In this document: positions 11,135-22,599 of the stretch, one piece after another
Layout of the letters: each line of letters begins with the position of its first letter
Numbering within the stretch: the first letter of the stretch is position 1
Translations under genes and position numbers: made by a program
Notes under the pieces: generated by a model
The model's input: the letters and a program-made list of their open reading frames with translations, nothing else
Database searches by the model: none
What the model was told of the DNA's origin: nothing
NCBI GenBank assembly: GCA_029204225.1
Contig: MU835270.1
Location: forward strand, 1-40,478
Direction of reading: 5' to 3'
Length of the DNA: 40,478 nt
Source: Diphasiastrum complanatum
Taxonomy: Eukaryota; Streptophyta; Lycopodiopsida; Lycopodiales; Lycopodiaceae

Positions 11135-11750
11135 ATGCTTTTTCTCTACTGTTTATTTTTTTCTTCTCCCTTTTTATTGTTTGTATGCCATTTCAACAAC
11201 ATTTTTTGCTGTGATTTGTTGTTCCACCCATCAAGATACTATCAGATCAAGTATACCAACAGTTTTCTCTGAGAAAACCACAAAAGTCATTAGTTTCAGA
11301 CTAAATGTTTTCACATCATCTCAGATAGAATTCACCTGACCTCTTTCTTACAAAGAACGATTCATTTTTGGCCTCTACAAATTCTATCTCATAAGAAAAA
11401 TGTCAAAAAAATCAAAAAATTAAAGTTTTTTTCATCGGATATCCATGCTCAGAATTCGCAAACAATTTGCGGGAGCTCAAATTGATCCTCACGATTTTTC
11501 TATTACCTCAGCAAATTCTAATCAAATATTTTTGCACTATCAGACGTTTTCTCTCTTTTGGCAAACACAAATCACTTACATGAATTCGTGGGCCCTCAGA
11601 ATGATGCCTCGAAATTGCGACCATGATTACCAAATCGTGGACACTGAGGACGATTTCTGGGTGAAGTTGCGAATTCCTACCCAAAAAAGTCTATATATGG
11701 GTCTCCACCCTCTCTCCACGAGTTCATTTTAGATTGCTGCTCTCGAGTTC
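11135..11750 (+). repeat. Spacer downstream of element A pol with CG-core repeats
   Basis: There is no convincing gene. After T-rich DNA, TCAAAAAAATCAAAAAATT then TTTTTTTCATCGGA (about 11402-11440) resembles the spacer after element C's pol (TCAAAAAATCAAAG then TTTTTTTCCATCCGA, about 23960-23990). This argues it belongs to the element. Next come variants of GAATTCGC (11452, 11582) and AATTTGCGG, CGAAATTGCG. TATATATGG at 11691-11699 is TATA-like. The short frames here are not gene-like. Confidence 0.5.
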
Positions 11751-12548
11751 ATGCCAAATTTTTTCAAAATTTTCAAAATTCTCAGACAATCTAAAATCAC
11801 TGCTGCCATGGCTTTCCGTGATTCCTCACTGAGCTTGCATCGTCGTAAACCCCCTCGTCCTTATTCAGGGAATATAATCATGATCTCTCTTAAGAATTAC
11901 GCCGAGCAGCTCACACTGGCCAAGGATATCCTCACCAACCTTGGCTTTGATCTAACACTTTTCCGGGACCAGCAGAGCGAGAGCCTCATCCGAGCAGCCT
12001 ACTCGACCTATTCGGATGAGTTCCAAACTTTCTGGCTTACAACCAAGACTGGCAGTCATTCTATTATCAACGTCTCTCCGGGGGATCTACAGAGTGTCGG
12101 CTTTCCTAATCTCGGAGAGACAATCCATGGCAAGGGCACCAGCTATGATGCCAAGTACTTCACCGAGTTTCTGACAGACGACGACAAAACCACTGCCCAA
12201 AACAACGACGAGATCTCTATCCGACTCATCACGGATCCCCATCTATGGGCCGCCTCAGAGATCCTCGTCACCATGGCCGTAGTACATACCACCAAGATGG
12301 ATCACATCCCACCGAGCGATTTCTTCTCTCTGACCCTCACCATGGACGACCCCACTCAAAATTATAAGTGGGCTGAGAAGGTAGCAGAGAAACTGTGCGG
12401 AGCTCTGAAAGCCGCAAATCAACTACCAAATGTGGGTATCTCCTCCACATGTTGGTCACCAAGCAATTGGGGTCTAAGGCGGCTGCTGCCATCAAGGAGC
12501 TGGATGCTGTTTATCCAAGCACAAAAAAGCGAGCCACCCCCCAAAAAC
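11751..12548 (+). pseudogene. Accessory ORF (aORF), copy 2, downstream of pol
   Basis: This is the longest intact aORF copy. The likeliest start is the ATG at 11808 (MAFRDSSLS), in frame with an upstream ATG at 11751. It contains TLAKDILTNLGFDLTLF, YSTYSDEFQTFWLTTKTG, GDLQSVGFPN, HLWAASEILVTMAVVHTTK and NYKWAEKVAEKLCGALKAAN, aligning in order with copy 1. A frameshift near 12440 is followed by LVTKQLGSKAAAAIKEL in another frame. The copy ends at the palindrome CTTGATCAAG (12548-12557), where minus-strand RT sequence begins. No catalytic motif, signal peptide or membrane segment is visible. Its better preservation makes it the best query for naming the family. It could be an element-encoded gag-like or extra ORF; function unknown. 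Confidence 0.65.
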
Positions 12549-13445
12549 TTGATCAAGAATCATATAAGTAAAAGGTAGAGGATGATGATCTTTACGAGTC
12601 GCAGCATTAAGCTTCCGATAATCTTGACAAATCCGGATCTTCCCGGTCTTCTTTTTCGGATAAACCACTATAGGCGAAACCCATTCACTGCTGAGTATTG
12701 GATAAATAATTCCTGACTTCAAATATTTGTCAAATTCGTCTTTCACCAGCAATGAATACTTAGGATTGCACCTATATTGGCGTTGGCGTATTGGTACTGC
12801 TCCTTCTTTCAAGTCAATTCGGTGTTGACCAAACTTCTTGTTAATGCCTTTTAAATCTTCCATAGTCTAGGCAAAAACATCATGATATTCGGTGAGCAAG
12901 GTCCATGTATTGTTGTTTCTCTTTGTCGGACAAGAGTTTGGAAAGTAACAAGGATTTGCCTAGTATGACCTCGATGGAGAGAGTATCATTTGGATTAATC
13001 ATACTCATAATCATATTGGTTGAAGAATATCCTTGTATTTCATGTTGTGAAGGCTGTGCTTTGTCTGCACTATCAGATACTTCAGTCTCTTCAATCTCGT
13101 AACAATCTAAATAATTTGTTTCAATGTCTTCTTCTTCTGAAAAGATATGAAGTGCGTAAGACGATTGCTCGAACGTAAAACTTGTATCTGATTGAGCAGT
13201 TTCTCCTTCATATAGCTCATGTTGCCATGTGATAACATGCTCGTGCAGCTTGCCTTGTTCATCATGTTCTCCAGTTCGAAACCACAACTCCTTTTTCTTC
13301 CAATGAGCACTGACATTTGCTTGATATAGTTAGGGTCTTCCGATAAGGATGGAGTAGTGTTAGCTGATTTTTTATCATAAAAATATCGGACTTGAATTAT
13401 GCAATTTTTAAAATTTTCATGATAAAATCGGGCTACTATGGCCAA
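12548..13445 (-). pseudogene. Gypsy RT N-terminus with upstream linker
   Basis: On the minus strand, from 13445 downward, a hydrophilic acidic linker (HVITWQHELYEGE, FSEEEDIETNYLDC) leads to YHDVFA, a TAG near 12868-12870 where related elements have Trp, then MEDLKGINKKF. RT follows with RQRQYRCNPKYSLLVKDEF, WVSPIVVYPKKKTGKIRIC and RKDHHPLPFTYMILDQV. Homology ends at about 12548, before the catalytic half of RT. A frameshift near 13290 separates the upstream linker part. The subfamily differs from A and C (DYRKLNAATRKD versus VDFKKLNA). The missing half is not the RT start at 3510, which is chromoviral. Confidence 0.8.
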
Positions 13446-13629
13446 TTATTGTACATTATTGTATGTGCTGTATTTACAGTTTCGAGCATCTGGCTTGCCC
13501 AATAATGGCCAAAGTTGAATTTTAAATTTCTGTGAATATTTTTTTAGTAGATTAGAAGCACGTAAACAACACTTTCAATGTACTTATGATATTCAGTTAA
13601 TAAAAGACCACAATGCGTTTTGATCCCAT

Positions 13630-13870
13630 CTACCAACCAGGAAAATCTTAGTCACGGGGCATAGCATCAACAACAGCACCTCTATCGAGAAGTTCAAATA
13701 CATCGGGAATGGGAATAAGACCAGCAATATGAGTAGAACCATTAATAAGGTGTTTTAGGCACATAGGAGTTTTGGACAGTGACGGTAAGAAATTTCATCT
13801 CCATCAATAACACTGAGATTCAAGGTTCTACCTAGACATCAAGCAAAACCCCAGTTCTCAAAGCCAAAAA
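13630..13870 (-). pseudogene. Unidentified protein-like fragment
   Basis: On the minus strand a protein-like stretch can be read through interruptions: GFENWGFA, stop, CLGRTLNLSVIDGDEISYRH, and, after a frame break, INGSTHIAGLIPIPDVFELL and DRGAVVDAMPRD. The composition (Gly, Pro, Asp, hydrophobics) looks like a folded enzyme or host protein rather than gag or pol. It has at least two stops and one frameshift in about 80 codons. I do not recognise the family. It could be a captured host exon, or an upstream domain of the minus-strand element whose RT ends at 12548. Confidence 0.35.
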
Positions 13871-14890
13871 TACTGAGTTTTATTGGGTTGAAAAATATAT
13901 GCTCGATAGTTATGGGGAAAAGGTCTAATTTGAAGAGGAACCGGTTTATGTAAATAAATCTATGAAAATGTTGAGGAGTTACTAGGTGTGTCAAAAACGG
14001 CTACCACCCTTCACAAGCCTGTGAAGTGTGTTGCAAATGAAAAGACACAGGGAACTTCAGAGGGATCATGATGATGTCACACAAATTCCACAAACGGGAT
14101 AAGAACAAGACCCATAAAAATAAAACATACAAGAAGATGAGAACGTCAGTAAGCACTAGGGATAATAAAGACAGATGTTGTTGGAGAAGATACTCCTAAA
14201 GGAATTCCATGAAGACAGATTCCTAGGTCAAAGGTGCCTTTATTAACTTTTGGATGCTCGACGTGTAAAAAAAGGTGCAAAATATTCCGACAATAAATTG
14301 CTCTTAACAAACTTCAGACATATGTGACGAAAGGTTCCTGACAAATGAAGAGAAAGGTTAGCACTTTACTTTCAAAAAGAAGGAGTTGACTTCAAACAAA
14401 TAACAGTTCGAGTCTTAAAAATGAACTTGAAAGATATAAGCTCTTGAAAACTTCAAGAAGAAAGTTGGACCAAAAGAAATTTTTTAGATGAAGTTCGACA
14501 AAGAAAACTTCGCTCATCTGAATCTTACAATGCAATTCTTGAGTTTGAGTGTCAAAGCGCTACCTGAAAGGTTGTATGAAGTTTTCATGACGAAAGCTAC
14601 CGGCAAACTCACCTGAAACTCCAAAAGGAAGGCCAAATAACACTTTGAAGGGAGGTTTTGAAGAAAAGTCAAATACATATTCACATGGGAAAAGAATATA
14701 AGAAGGGGGGGCCTTCTATGAAAACGGGGCCAAAAGAGAAAGTCTTTGAAGAGAAGTTCAAAGAGCGTGGATGAATACGTTTTGGGAAAAGAGTGAAAGT
14801 ATCTTAGAACTACTTGTTATGAGTGTGTGAGAAGAAAAAAAAATCTTATCTTTTCAAAAGTATGTATGTTTTGGAGAGGATGGATGAGCG
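13871..14890. other. Unassigned AT-rich stretch with GAA/TTC-rich degenerate repeats
   Basis: No gene found. From about 14260 to 14780 short motifs such as AAGTTC, GAAAACTTC, AAAGGTT and TTGAAGA recur irregularly, like a decayed LTR or 5' leader. No LTR ends, primer site or polypurine tract could be matched. Confidence 0.4.
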
Positions 14891-16840
14891 TTGATGAAAA
14901 TTGGTTTATCTATGATTGGAATGCTAGAATACCTGGCCTCACTTACATCTTGCAAAATGGTTCATACTGATGCATCTATGGTTCTCTGTGTAATCACTAC
15001 TGTCTCTTGCAAGTCTATAAGCGTTGAATATCTTCTGATTGATGTCAAATCAATGGATGGTTATACACACGTGTTAGAGCATTGGTTCACTCCGGGTGAT
15101 CCACACCTCTAAGTGACGGATTGCATCATCGCCATTCAGAAGTATATGTTGTCTGAACTATATTTTCAAAGCTATCGTTATGTTGATATTGACTATAAAA
15201 AGGTATGCATTAGTATCTTTTGAACGGAGAAGTCATCTATAGAGCAGTTGCACCAGTGTCTCATGCATGAGTGCATACTCTCTCTCAGAGCATAACCTTC
15301 TGCTACTCGAGCTACAGACCTTGAGCTTTCTGAATCTATATTTGATCCACATAATACCTGAAAAAGAAACTTTGAGTTTATCCTTTCCACCACAGGGCTG
15401 ATTCTCTGACTAATGCTCTGATGAGCAAAGAACTTCTAGCTACTTGTGCGCTAGTCATAAAGCTATCTACTGGACAGTTGTAGAGTTGTTTCTGAGCATA
15501 GCTGGAGCTAAGCCATCGTCGTTGTTGAACCACATTATCTTGGCTATCAATCGCACTCTTGGTGGACAGACCACATCAGTTGTTAAAGAACATTGGAGCG
15601 CTGTCATCGTTGACCTTCCAAGCATTTATTATGGAGCGCTGGCGCACTTTGCCTCATCAGTAATCTGAATGATGATTGTCAGGGTATTATACTTCGATTC
15701 GGACAAGCAAGTTCACCTACATTATAACTCACCATTGCTGTCAAAGGGATCATAGTGGCCTCAAAATTATTGTTTGAAGCTAAGAATCATAAGCAAAAAA
15801 GAGTTGCCTTGCTGCAGCTGGGTTTGTCAGAGTACTGGATCACAAGAGCTCTTACATATCCTAAGGAAGTGTTTATAACTCTCCACACAACGTTATTTGA
15901 AGATGACTCTTAGTACATTGAAGGAGAAAATTGTGCAGCTGTCCGGATCACTGACCCACCAAACCTGAGCGTTTCCATGGCAACTACTCCATCGCTGCTG
16001 CCAGATTAGAAGTCTTCACTAATGTTGAGTATCAGTTATGAGAGAATGAGACCATCGCTGCCTTCACCACTGTTCGCTGTTGAGTAATATGTTCTGGTGC
16101 AGTGTCATTATTGGTGAGAAATATTGAAATAATGTGAAGCGTGGTCCATCGCTACCATTGAAGATTTTCGGACATTACCATGATATGGTTGACTGCTGAT
16201 ATCTGAAGCAATCTATGGTCTGCCAAGTTATCCACGAACATTGTCAGCTGTCATTATATCACCATCATCGAATATAAGCTATTTTCTTGAGTCCCGCACA
16301 AATGGACATTGATTGCCATAGCTGTTAAAAGAAATTCTGAGAGCTCCTGTCTGCGGACCTATGAAACTGTATCTGCAACTCACTCATATTAGAATCATGG
16401 ATGCAATCTCTACCCACTCAGGGGCATGTCCGAGATGGTTGTTTCGAGATTGGTACTTACTGTGACTAAGATTTCTCTAGTTAAGCTGATGGTACGTTTC
16501 TCTTCTCTATACTTTCCAGCATTATGTTTTGTGTGAATTAATGTGTATGCAATCTTATCATCCTAATGTACATAGTGTCATAAGTTTTCCTTAGTTATAG
16601 ATTACGAAGAACTGTTTACATCTATGCTTACTTGTGGATTTAGCAGAACTGTGAAGATGATTGTAGCTCTGTATTCAGTATCGTTTCTTTATCTATTAAC
16701 ATAAATAGAGTGGGAGAAAATTAAAGAGAAAAGAAAAAAAAAGAAGAGAGAGAGAGAGAGAAAAGAAAAATTGTGTTAGGTATAAAATTTTTAATTTCAA
16801 GTTAATTTTGCTTTCATCTAGGAAATTCAAATCTGATCGT
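14891..16840 (+). other. Unassigned stretch, possibly an ancient decayed element
   Basis: Short plus-strand frames (for example 14891-15112 and 15444-15668) read protein-like over 60-75 codons and then hit stops, with no recognisable domain. CCATCGCTGCC and variants recur near 15983, 16050 and 16145. A short GA run lies at 16745-16762. I see no gag, RT, RNase H or integrase motif, and cannot say whether it is a host pseudogene or an old mobile element. Confidence 0.35.
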
Positions 16841-18892
16841 TAGTGTTGCGATGTATATTCTGATAAATATCGTCGTTGTATGGGACATTGTAAATGTGTT
16901 TTGCTATAGCTGCATAAACCAACTCTCTTGGAATACAGAGAAAGGTCATCTAAATATCTATACGGGGTGGAATATCCCCTATAGCTTGGAATCAACCCCA
17001 CATATTTTTCACATAGGCGGACTTGCGATGATACTTGTCGGAATATACAAGTAACATCTTGCCCTTTTTGTTTTTGAGTTTTTCTTATTCAATCAATCCC
17101 TTGCTGGAAATACGAGTGAAGTGATCGATTTCATCCTATACATAGACTCCCGAATGATCTTAGACATTGTACACACTGTAAATGTATGAAACAATCAAAA
17201 ATATCTCGAAAACCTTTTACTGCATACTTGTTGACAATCATTCACCTATTATGATGAAACGAATTCTAAAGGGTGAAAATTTGCTGAAAATGCAAAAAAC
17301 AGTTTACTAAGGTCAAGCTTGCCATAATATCTTTTGAGTAAACGACGTTCGATGAACATAACATGCAGTCAAAGGGGAGCAATAGATATCATAACAAGCA
17401 AAGCCGAAATATTGTGTGTGATGAACGGGACCCTTATTCAAGAATGAGATCGTCTATGAGATGTTTAGACCAAATTTATCACTTGGTCAAAATATTCCCT
17501 ATGCACAATCACCGTTCTTGAGTATTACAATACTTATTGGGCTGAAAATTGCTTACATTCAACAAATTGTGTCAATCTTTGGTGCTGAACATCTAGGGGA
17601 GATCCTTAGATCTTGTGAACTGTTTATTTTACCTATCCTCGACTACGAACGAACAAGAGATGTAACCATTTTTAGTGCTCTTCTGAATCATTACTTACCA
17701 TATCTAAGGTTTAGTTAGTACTTGATTCCAAGGACGATTTTATATTCTACTGACCTCATAGAATGATGGGAAGTCATTCTCTCACTCCACCACATTGAGA
17801 AGAACTTTGAGGACTCAATAGTCGATATCCATGCAATCATACTTCTGAGAGCTTGGAAAACTCTCATTGATTGGGGAGTACGGGGTGATTAGGATGACCC
17901 CCAGGGTTGGAAGTGGTAATAGACCCTAGTCACTCGAGCCCTTTTACTCATTGGGGCTTTCTTGCAGGGCCAATCCCTATCGGAAAAGTCCCTAACAAGT
18001 AGTTGCCCATTCTAATTGGTCGGATTACAATAAAGTTCATGATAAACGATATATCTTGGATATACACCGTGAACTCTTTCAGCTCGCCTATAGGCTTCCT
18101 CCTTCTAGAGGTTCCGGTAAATCTTAAGTTATTCTAGATTAGAGCTTAAGAGTAAATTCTAGACATATTCTAGATTGGACCCAAACTTTGGAATGACACT
18201 TTGTGCCATGGCTAAAGTAAGGGCGTTTTTTGGATTACAATTCTTATAGAGGCATCGTACGTGAGTAGGAAAAAGTCTGGAACTTTTCAGATGGAAAGAA
18301 CTTTTTGGAACAACTCATGTGTCTTTTAAGAATTGTGATGCACTCTTATGATATAGTATGCTCTTGGGAATCTGGAGAGTTAAGATTGGCAAATCATAAC
18401 TTAGACTCTAGGATATACCTAATCCATAGGAGAGGATGATGTTCATGGTAAGTTTACTCCAGATGAATTAACATGATAGCGGAATTTTGGTACGACTGAT
18501 CATCTTACCAAATCATACTATGATTATTCAGGTAAAGACGGATTACCAAGTGACATTATGAACATTCACGATTTGATGTTCACTGGTCGCTTTTGGTCGG
18601 TCATATTCGCTAAACTAGAGATGACCCTGAGCTTAAAGTTCTTCTGATCATTGGTGTTGCCTATGTTAGGTTATCTTTTTCTTTTATTGAGTATAGGACA
18701 AGAATCCGATGAATTATGACTGACGAATCATAGTTTAGCTTCTAGTTATACTTGATCATCTTAGAGAAGGATTATCTGTGTGATTAGAAGATCAGATAAG
18801 ATATGTATTTATATTTTGATTGCAATCTCCTTGGAGAGGAATTTATCCTTGATGGAGATTGAGTTATAGTAAGCATTTGGCTACCGGGTTAT
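16841..18892 (+). pseudogene. Heavily decayed chromovirus relic with integrase core
   Basis: Most of this stretch is unreadable. At about 18500-18640 the plus strand gives a string matching the integrase core of the 408-3510 chromovirus: DGLPSDIMNIHDLMFTGRFW then FAKLEMTLSL, against YGLPSDIVSDRDPKFTGHFW there. The catalytic SDRD is lost (NIHD). Just upstream (18480-18520) the WVVVDxLTK block is partly recognisable. It ends near 18890, where element C's gag remnant starts. It is the oldest-looking chromovirus piece in the window. The 17461-17718 frame shows no domain. Confidence 0.6.
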
Positions 18893-19590
18893 AGCCCGTG
18901 CATGTATGAGTCCAGTCCAAGTCCAAAAATTGCCTAGACAACGACCACCTGCAAAACAACAACGCTTGGCACTTCCAAGACCGAGAGGATCTGCTCCACC
19001 CAATAGGCCAAACCAATAGAACCGACCTCACGTACATGCCAATGTAGTGCAGAACACTTCCTATGACACCCCAGCCTATGAGTCTACTTATGATGATGAC
19101 AATCCTAACTCATACGTAGATGAGGCCTCTGCCTCTTATTCCAATGAGCAATATTACCCTGAGGAACAACCTTTTCAAGTTGACCAAAATGGTTACGCTA
19201 TTTTTCCTTCAGCACTTTAGAAGCGATGTTTTGTATGCGGTAAAAACCACTCACTTTCAAAGTGAAAGTAGACTTCGTTTTGACTTTGTAGCTGAGTTTG
19301 CTGATTGTATTAGAAGGCATTGCTATAAAGATTGCCCTAACCAAACCAAGAAGACAGTTCCAGCACGTTGCATGCAGTCACACGTGCACAACATAAGGCC
19401 TTAGATCAATCTAAGGACCCTGCACAACCTCACCCTTCTGCTAATACTCCCATGGTTCCACAATCTTACCCTAACCCTGTAGAAGCTCAAAGACAATACC
19501 ATGAGCTCCGAGATGAGTTTGATAGAGCTGAAGATAGGATTTCTACTCCGCAATCCGCCCAGTTACCTACACAGGGGCAACCACCATGAG
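18893..19590 (+). pseudogene. Element C gag C-terminus
   Basis: A Pro/Arg/Gln-rich segment (QRPPAKQQRLALPRPRG) and an acidic Tyr/Asn/Ser-rich segment precede a zinc knuckle-like CFVCGKNHSLSK at about 19226-19262. Its last Cys position is a TGA stop (19263-19265). After a frame change, a linker with ALDQSKDPAQPHPSANTP runs to 19589. The capsid part of gag is absent, so C is truncated on its left at about 18893, against the chromovirus relic. The order and composition parallel element A's 6600-7300 region. Confidence 0.65.
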
Positions 19591-19631
19591 GAATAGAGGT
19601 TTTTTTCGATTTCTTACAAGATCAAATCACC

Positions 19632-20306
19632 ATGCCCTTCTACACGGCCGTCAAGTTTTCCAAACCCCTGTGGGATGCCATACTAGAAAGCTCCCAGCAG
19701 CCTAATGTACCCGATGAGATGAGACAACCGGAAAACGCTGAAGTGGTTCATAATGTTGACATGAGCTTACTTCATATAGGTGTTGCTAAAGATAACAGCA
19801 TGACTTCACTAGTGCACTACAAATCTTACCCATCCGTACAAGCCATTCTCGATAGTGGGTCTGGCGTGAATATTATCGTCCTGTCCTTAGCAAATGCATG
19901 GGGAATATCCACATTGGAAAGGCCTAAGTATAACTTACGAATGGCTGACCAACGAATGACCACACCTGTCGGTCACATAAGCAATTTGCCAATCAAAATT
20001 GTTGGTTTGATTTTCACCATAGAGTGTGTAGTACGAGATTTTCCCGATGAACCGCACACCTATCAATTCCTTGTTGGAACACCTTGGTTAGAAATGGCCG
20101 GAGTGATTCAAGATTTGAAGAAAAACAAAATAGTTTTTGGCAACAGAGACATGATCTTTGTTGATACCATAGGAAAGATAAAATCTACATGCATTGAAGA
20201 CAATTGGTCTTCAACTACCTATCATGACCCCAATAGTATCGATTCGACCATAAAGGGTCATTACATGCAGAGAGTACTAATATCACTAACTAGGGTCATG
20301 CTTTAG
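19632..20306 (+). pseudogene. Element C protease domain
   Basis: A 224-codon open frame. The approach segment (FYTAVKFSKPLWDAIL) is followed by the aspartic protease active site ILDSGSGVNIIV, with Asp at 19851-19853, then YNLRMADQRMTTPVGH and the second-half motif FLVGTPWLEM. Unlike element A, the Asp-Ser-Gly triad is intact and the Arg before MADQ is kept. It ends in decayed sequence at 20306, about 650 bp before the RT frame. Confidence 0.88.
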
Positions 20307-20960
20307 CAAGTATCGATTGTGTCAATGCCACTCTTTGTGAACGTGAGGCTCAAGAAGAGGCACCAATCAAAATCACTATACACTCCACGGATATAAACAC
20401 TCCTATTCTGCGTTTATACATGATAGATGCACTCCCTATTGAGTGGATACCTGAGGATGTTTTTCTTATCGAAATATCCACCAGTGAGGATGACATCCTT
20501 ACTGTGGGAGAACATGAGTTATTTGATGATAAGCTTATTCATTTGTTGGATCCCGAGTGTTTAGGAAAGTGTTTTATACTGTAGGAGATTAAACTCCCAT
20601 CACCATTGTCTTGTGTGCAACATCACATGTATACCGACCCAAATTAAAAGTCTATCAATGGGACATACACAATGATGAAATCTTGAACAACCACAAAAAA
20701 AACCATGCATGCCTACCACCACAGATCCACAAATATCCTGCATGCTAAAAAAAAATCAAGGGTTGATGTACGATTGACTGATAAGCAATTCCAAATGCGT
20801 GAAAAGCTGAAACAACCAATTAAACTTTTGATGCAAAACCAAAAAAAATCCTACTCACACTTCATCATCTATTAGCCCATCTGTAGAGGACATTCCTAAG
20901 ATCCCACCTGAGGTAGTTGATGATCCACTTTATGATGTTCTCCAACACTTTAAGAATTAT
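20307..20960 (+). pseudogene. Element C protease-RT linker, decayed
   Basis: The region between protease and RT has many stops and A-rich runs (20695-20705, 20747-20757). Recognisable scraps, such as the ATPIL-like segment near 20395 and LPIEWIPED near 20430, correspond to element A's INTPI and NVAWLP linker segments. No separate gene is seen. Confidence 0.5.
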
Positions 20961-22589
20961 ATGACTGATGACGTCGTCATCAGTATGGTAAAGCCAAAAT
21001 GGGAACCTCAACCACCATCAACTTCTTTTGAGGGACCTGCCAAGATTGTACCTCTCAATTTGAAGGATGATAATGAAGATATAGACCGTATCGTGCACAT
21101 AGGAGCCCACATGAATCCAACCCAATTACGGGATTTGAAACGGTTATTGTGCAAATACCGAGATGTATTTGTGTGGAGTTATAAAGAAATGAAGGGGGTC
21201 CCTCTTGACATTGCAGTCCATACAATCCCGTTTGGATGGTGCCATACCTGTGAGATTGAAACCTTATCGCACCAATCCCACTTATCGAGAGAAGATACGA
21301 GAAGATATTCAAAAGTCTTTGGATGCTGGTTTCATTTATGAAATCGAGCACACCACTTGGGTATCGCCGATTGTGGTGGTACCAAAGAAAAATGGTAAAC
21401 TTCGTATCTGCGTGGATTTGAAGAAACTTAATGATCAAACAAAGAATGATCACTTTCTCTTACCTCTGACTACACAAATCCTCGAAGATATGGAAGGAGC
21501 AGAAGCTTTTAGCTTCCTAGACGATTTTAGTGGCTATTTCTTAGTCCAAATTGCTCCTGAAGATCGCTTCAAAACGGTCTTTGTTACAGAGTTTGGCACA
21601 TTCGCATATCAAATTATGTCATTCAATCTATGCAATGCCCCATCCACATTCCAAAGGGTGATGCAACGAAAGATTTCTTACACAAGAATCTAGAGATTTA
21701 TTTTGACGACCTTGGTGTACATTCTTCTAAGGATAAACATCTCGATGCCCTTGAACAAGTTTTCATTCGCTGTCAACGGTTCAAAATTTCATTGACTCCC
21801 GAAAAGTGTCAAATCTAGGCTATCCATGGTGTGGTGTTGGGCCATATCATTTCTCAAAATGGTATAGCCACTGATTCCGAAAAGATCAAAGTGATTCTAG
21901 AAATGCCACTACCAAGAACAGTGAAAGAAATTTACGTTTTTCTGGGCCACACGGGTTAATATCGAATTTTTATAATACACTACCCTGATAAAACACAGTT
22001 AGTATATCAAATCGTTACTAATCCAAGGTGGACAGAAGATAGGATTAAAGCCTTTGAAGACCTCAAATAAGCTTTAGTCACCACACCCATTCTTTGCATG
22101 CCCGATTATAATAAGGAGTTCCATGTGCATACAGACGCTAGTAAGTATGCTATTGGTGCTATTTTAACGCAACTCGAAGAATTCGAAAAGGCTTTTCCAA
22201 TCCATTTCCTAAGCCGTCAGCTTGTTCTAGCTGAGGTTTACTATTCCACAATAGAGCGAGAAGCACTAGCAATGGTCTATGGTGTTCAACAATCTCGACA
22301 TTATTTGCTAGGCCAGCTTTTTGTTTTCTATATTGACCATCATGCTCTTCTTTACCTATTGAATAAACCTTGTAAAACTAGACAAATTGCACAATGGCTG
22401 TTGATTCTTTCAGAAATCAACTTTCAAGTTGTTATTCGAAAGGGATCACAACATTTTTTGGTTGATCATCTTTCACGATCACCTAATGCTGAAACATCTG
22501 ATGAGCCAATAAATGATGAGTTACCAGATGCTGTCTATTTTATACAGATACGACTCCGTTATGGGCAGATGATATCACTAGATATCTAG
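20961..22589 (+). pseudogene. Element C reverse transcriptase and RNase H
   Basis: HIGAHMNPTQLRDLKRLL and FVWSYKEMKGVP lead into RT with a frameshift near 21235. Then come KPYRTNPTYREKIREDIQK, WVSPIVVVPKKNGKLRICVD, FLDDFSGYFLVQI and the catalytic YFDDLGVHSS (about 21700-21730). A second frame change falls near 21680. Stops occur at 21816-21818 (TAG where A has Trp), near 21958 and near 22070. RNase H is the open frame 22098-22589, with HTDASKYAIGAILTQ, TIEREALAMVYGVQ and the terminal VDHLSR. RNase H Asp and Glu residues appear intact. The frame after about 22540 is shifted. Confidence 0.9.
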
Positions 22590-22599
22590 CCACTAGGGA

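Noticed and set aside
11121-11339. Frame after element A integrase as an envelope-like protein
   Set aside because: Its hydrophobic start comes from a T-rich spacer. There is no signal peptide followed by an ectodomain, and similar T-rich DNA follows element C's pol.
12492-12863. Possible continuation of the 12548-12863 RT into the RT starting at 3503, split by element A
   Set aside because: The N-terminal piece has DYRKLNAATRKDHHPLP, unlike chromoviral RT, so the two halves come from different lineages.
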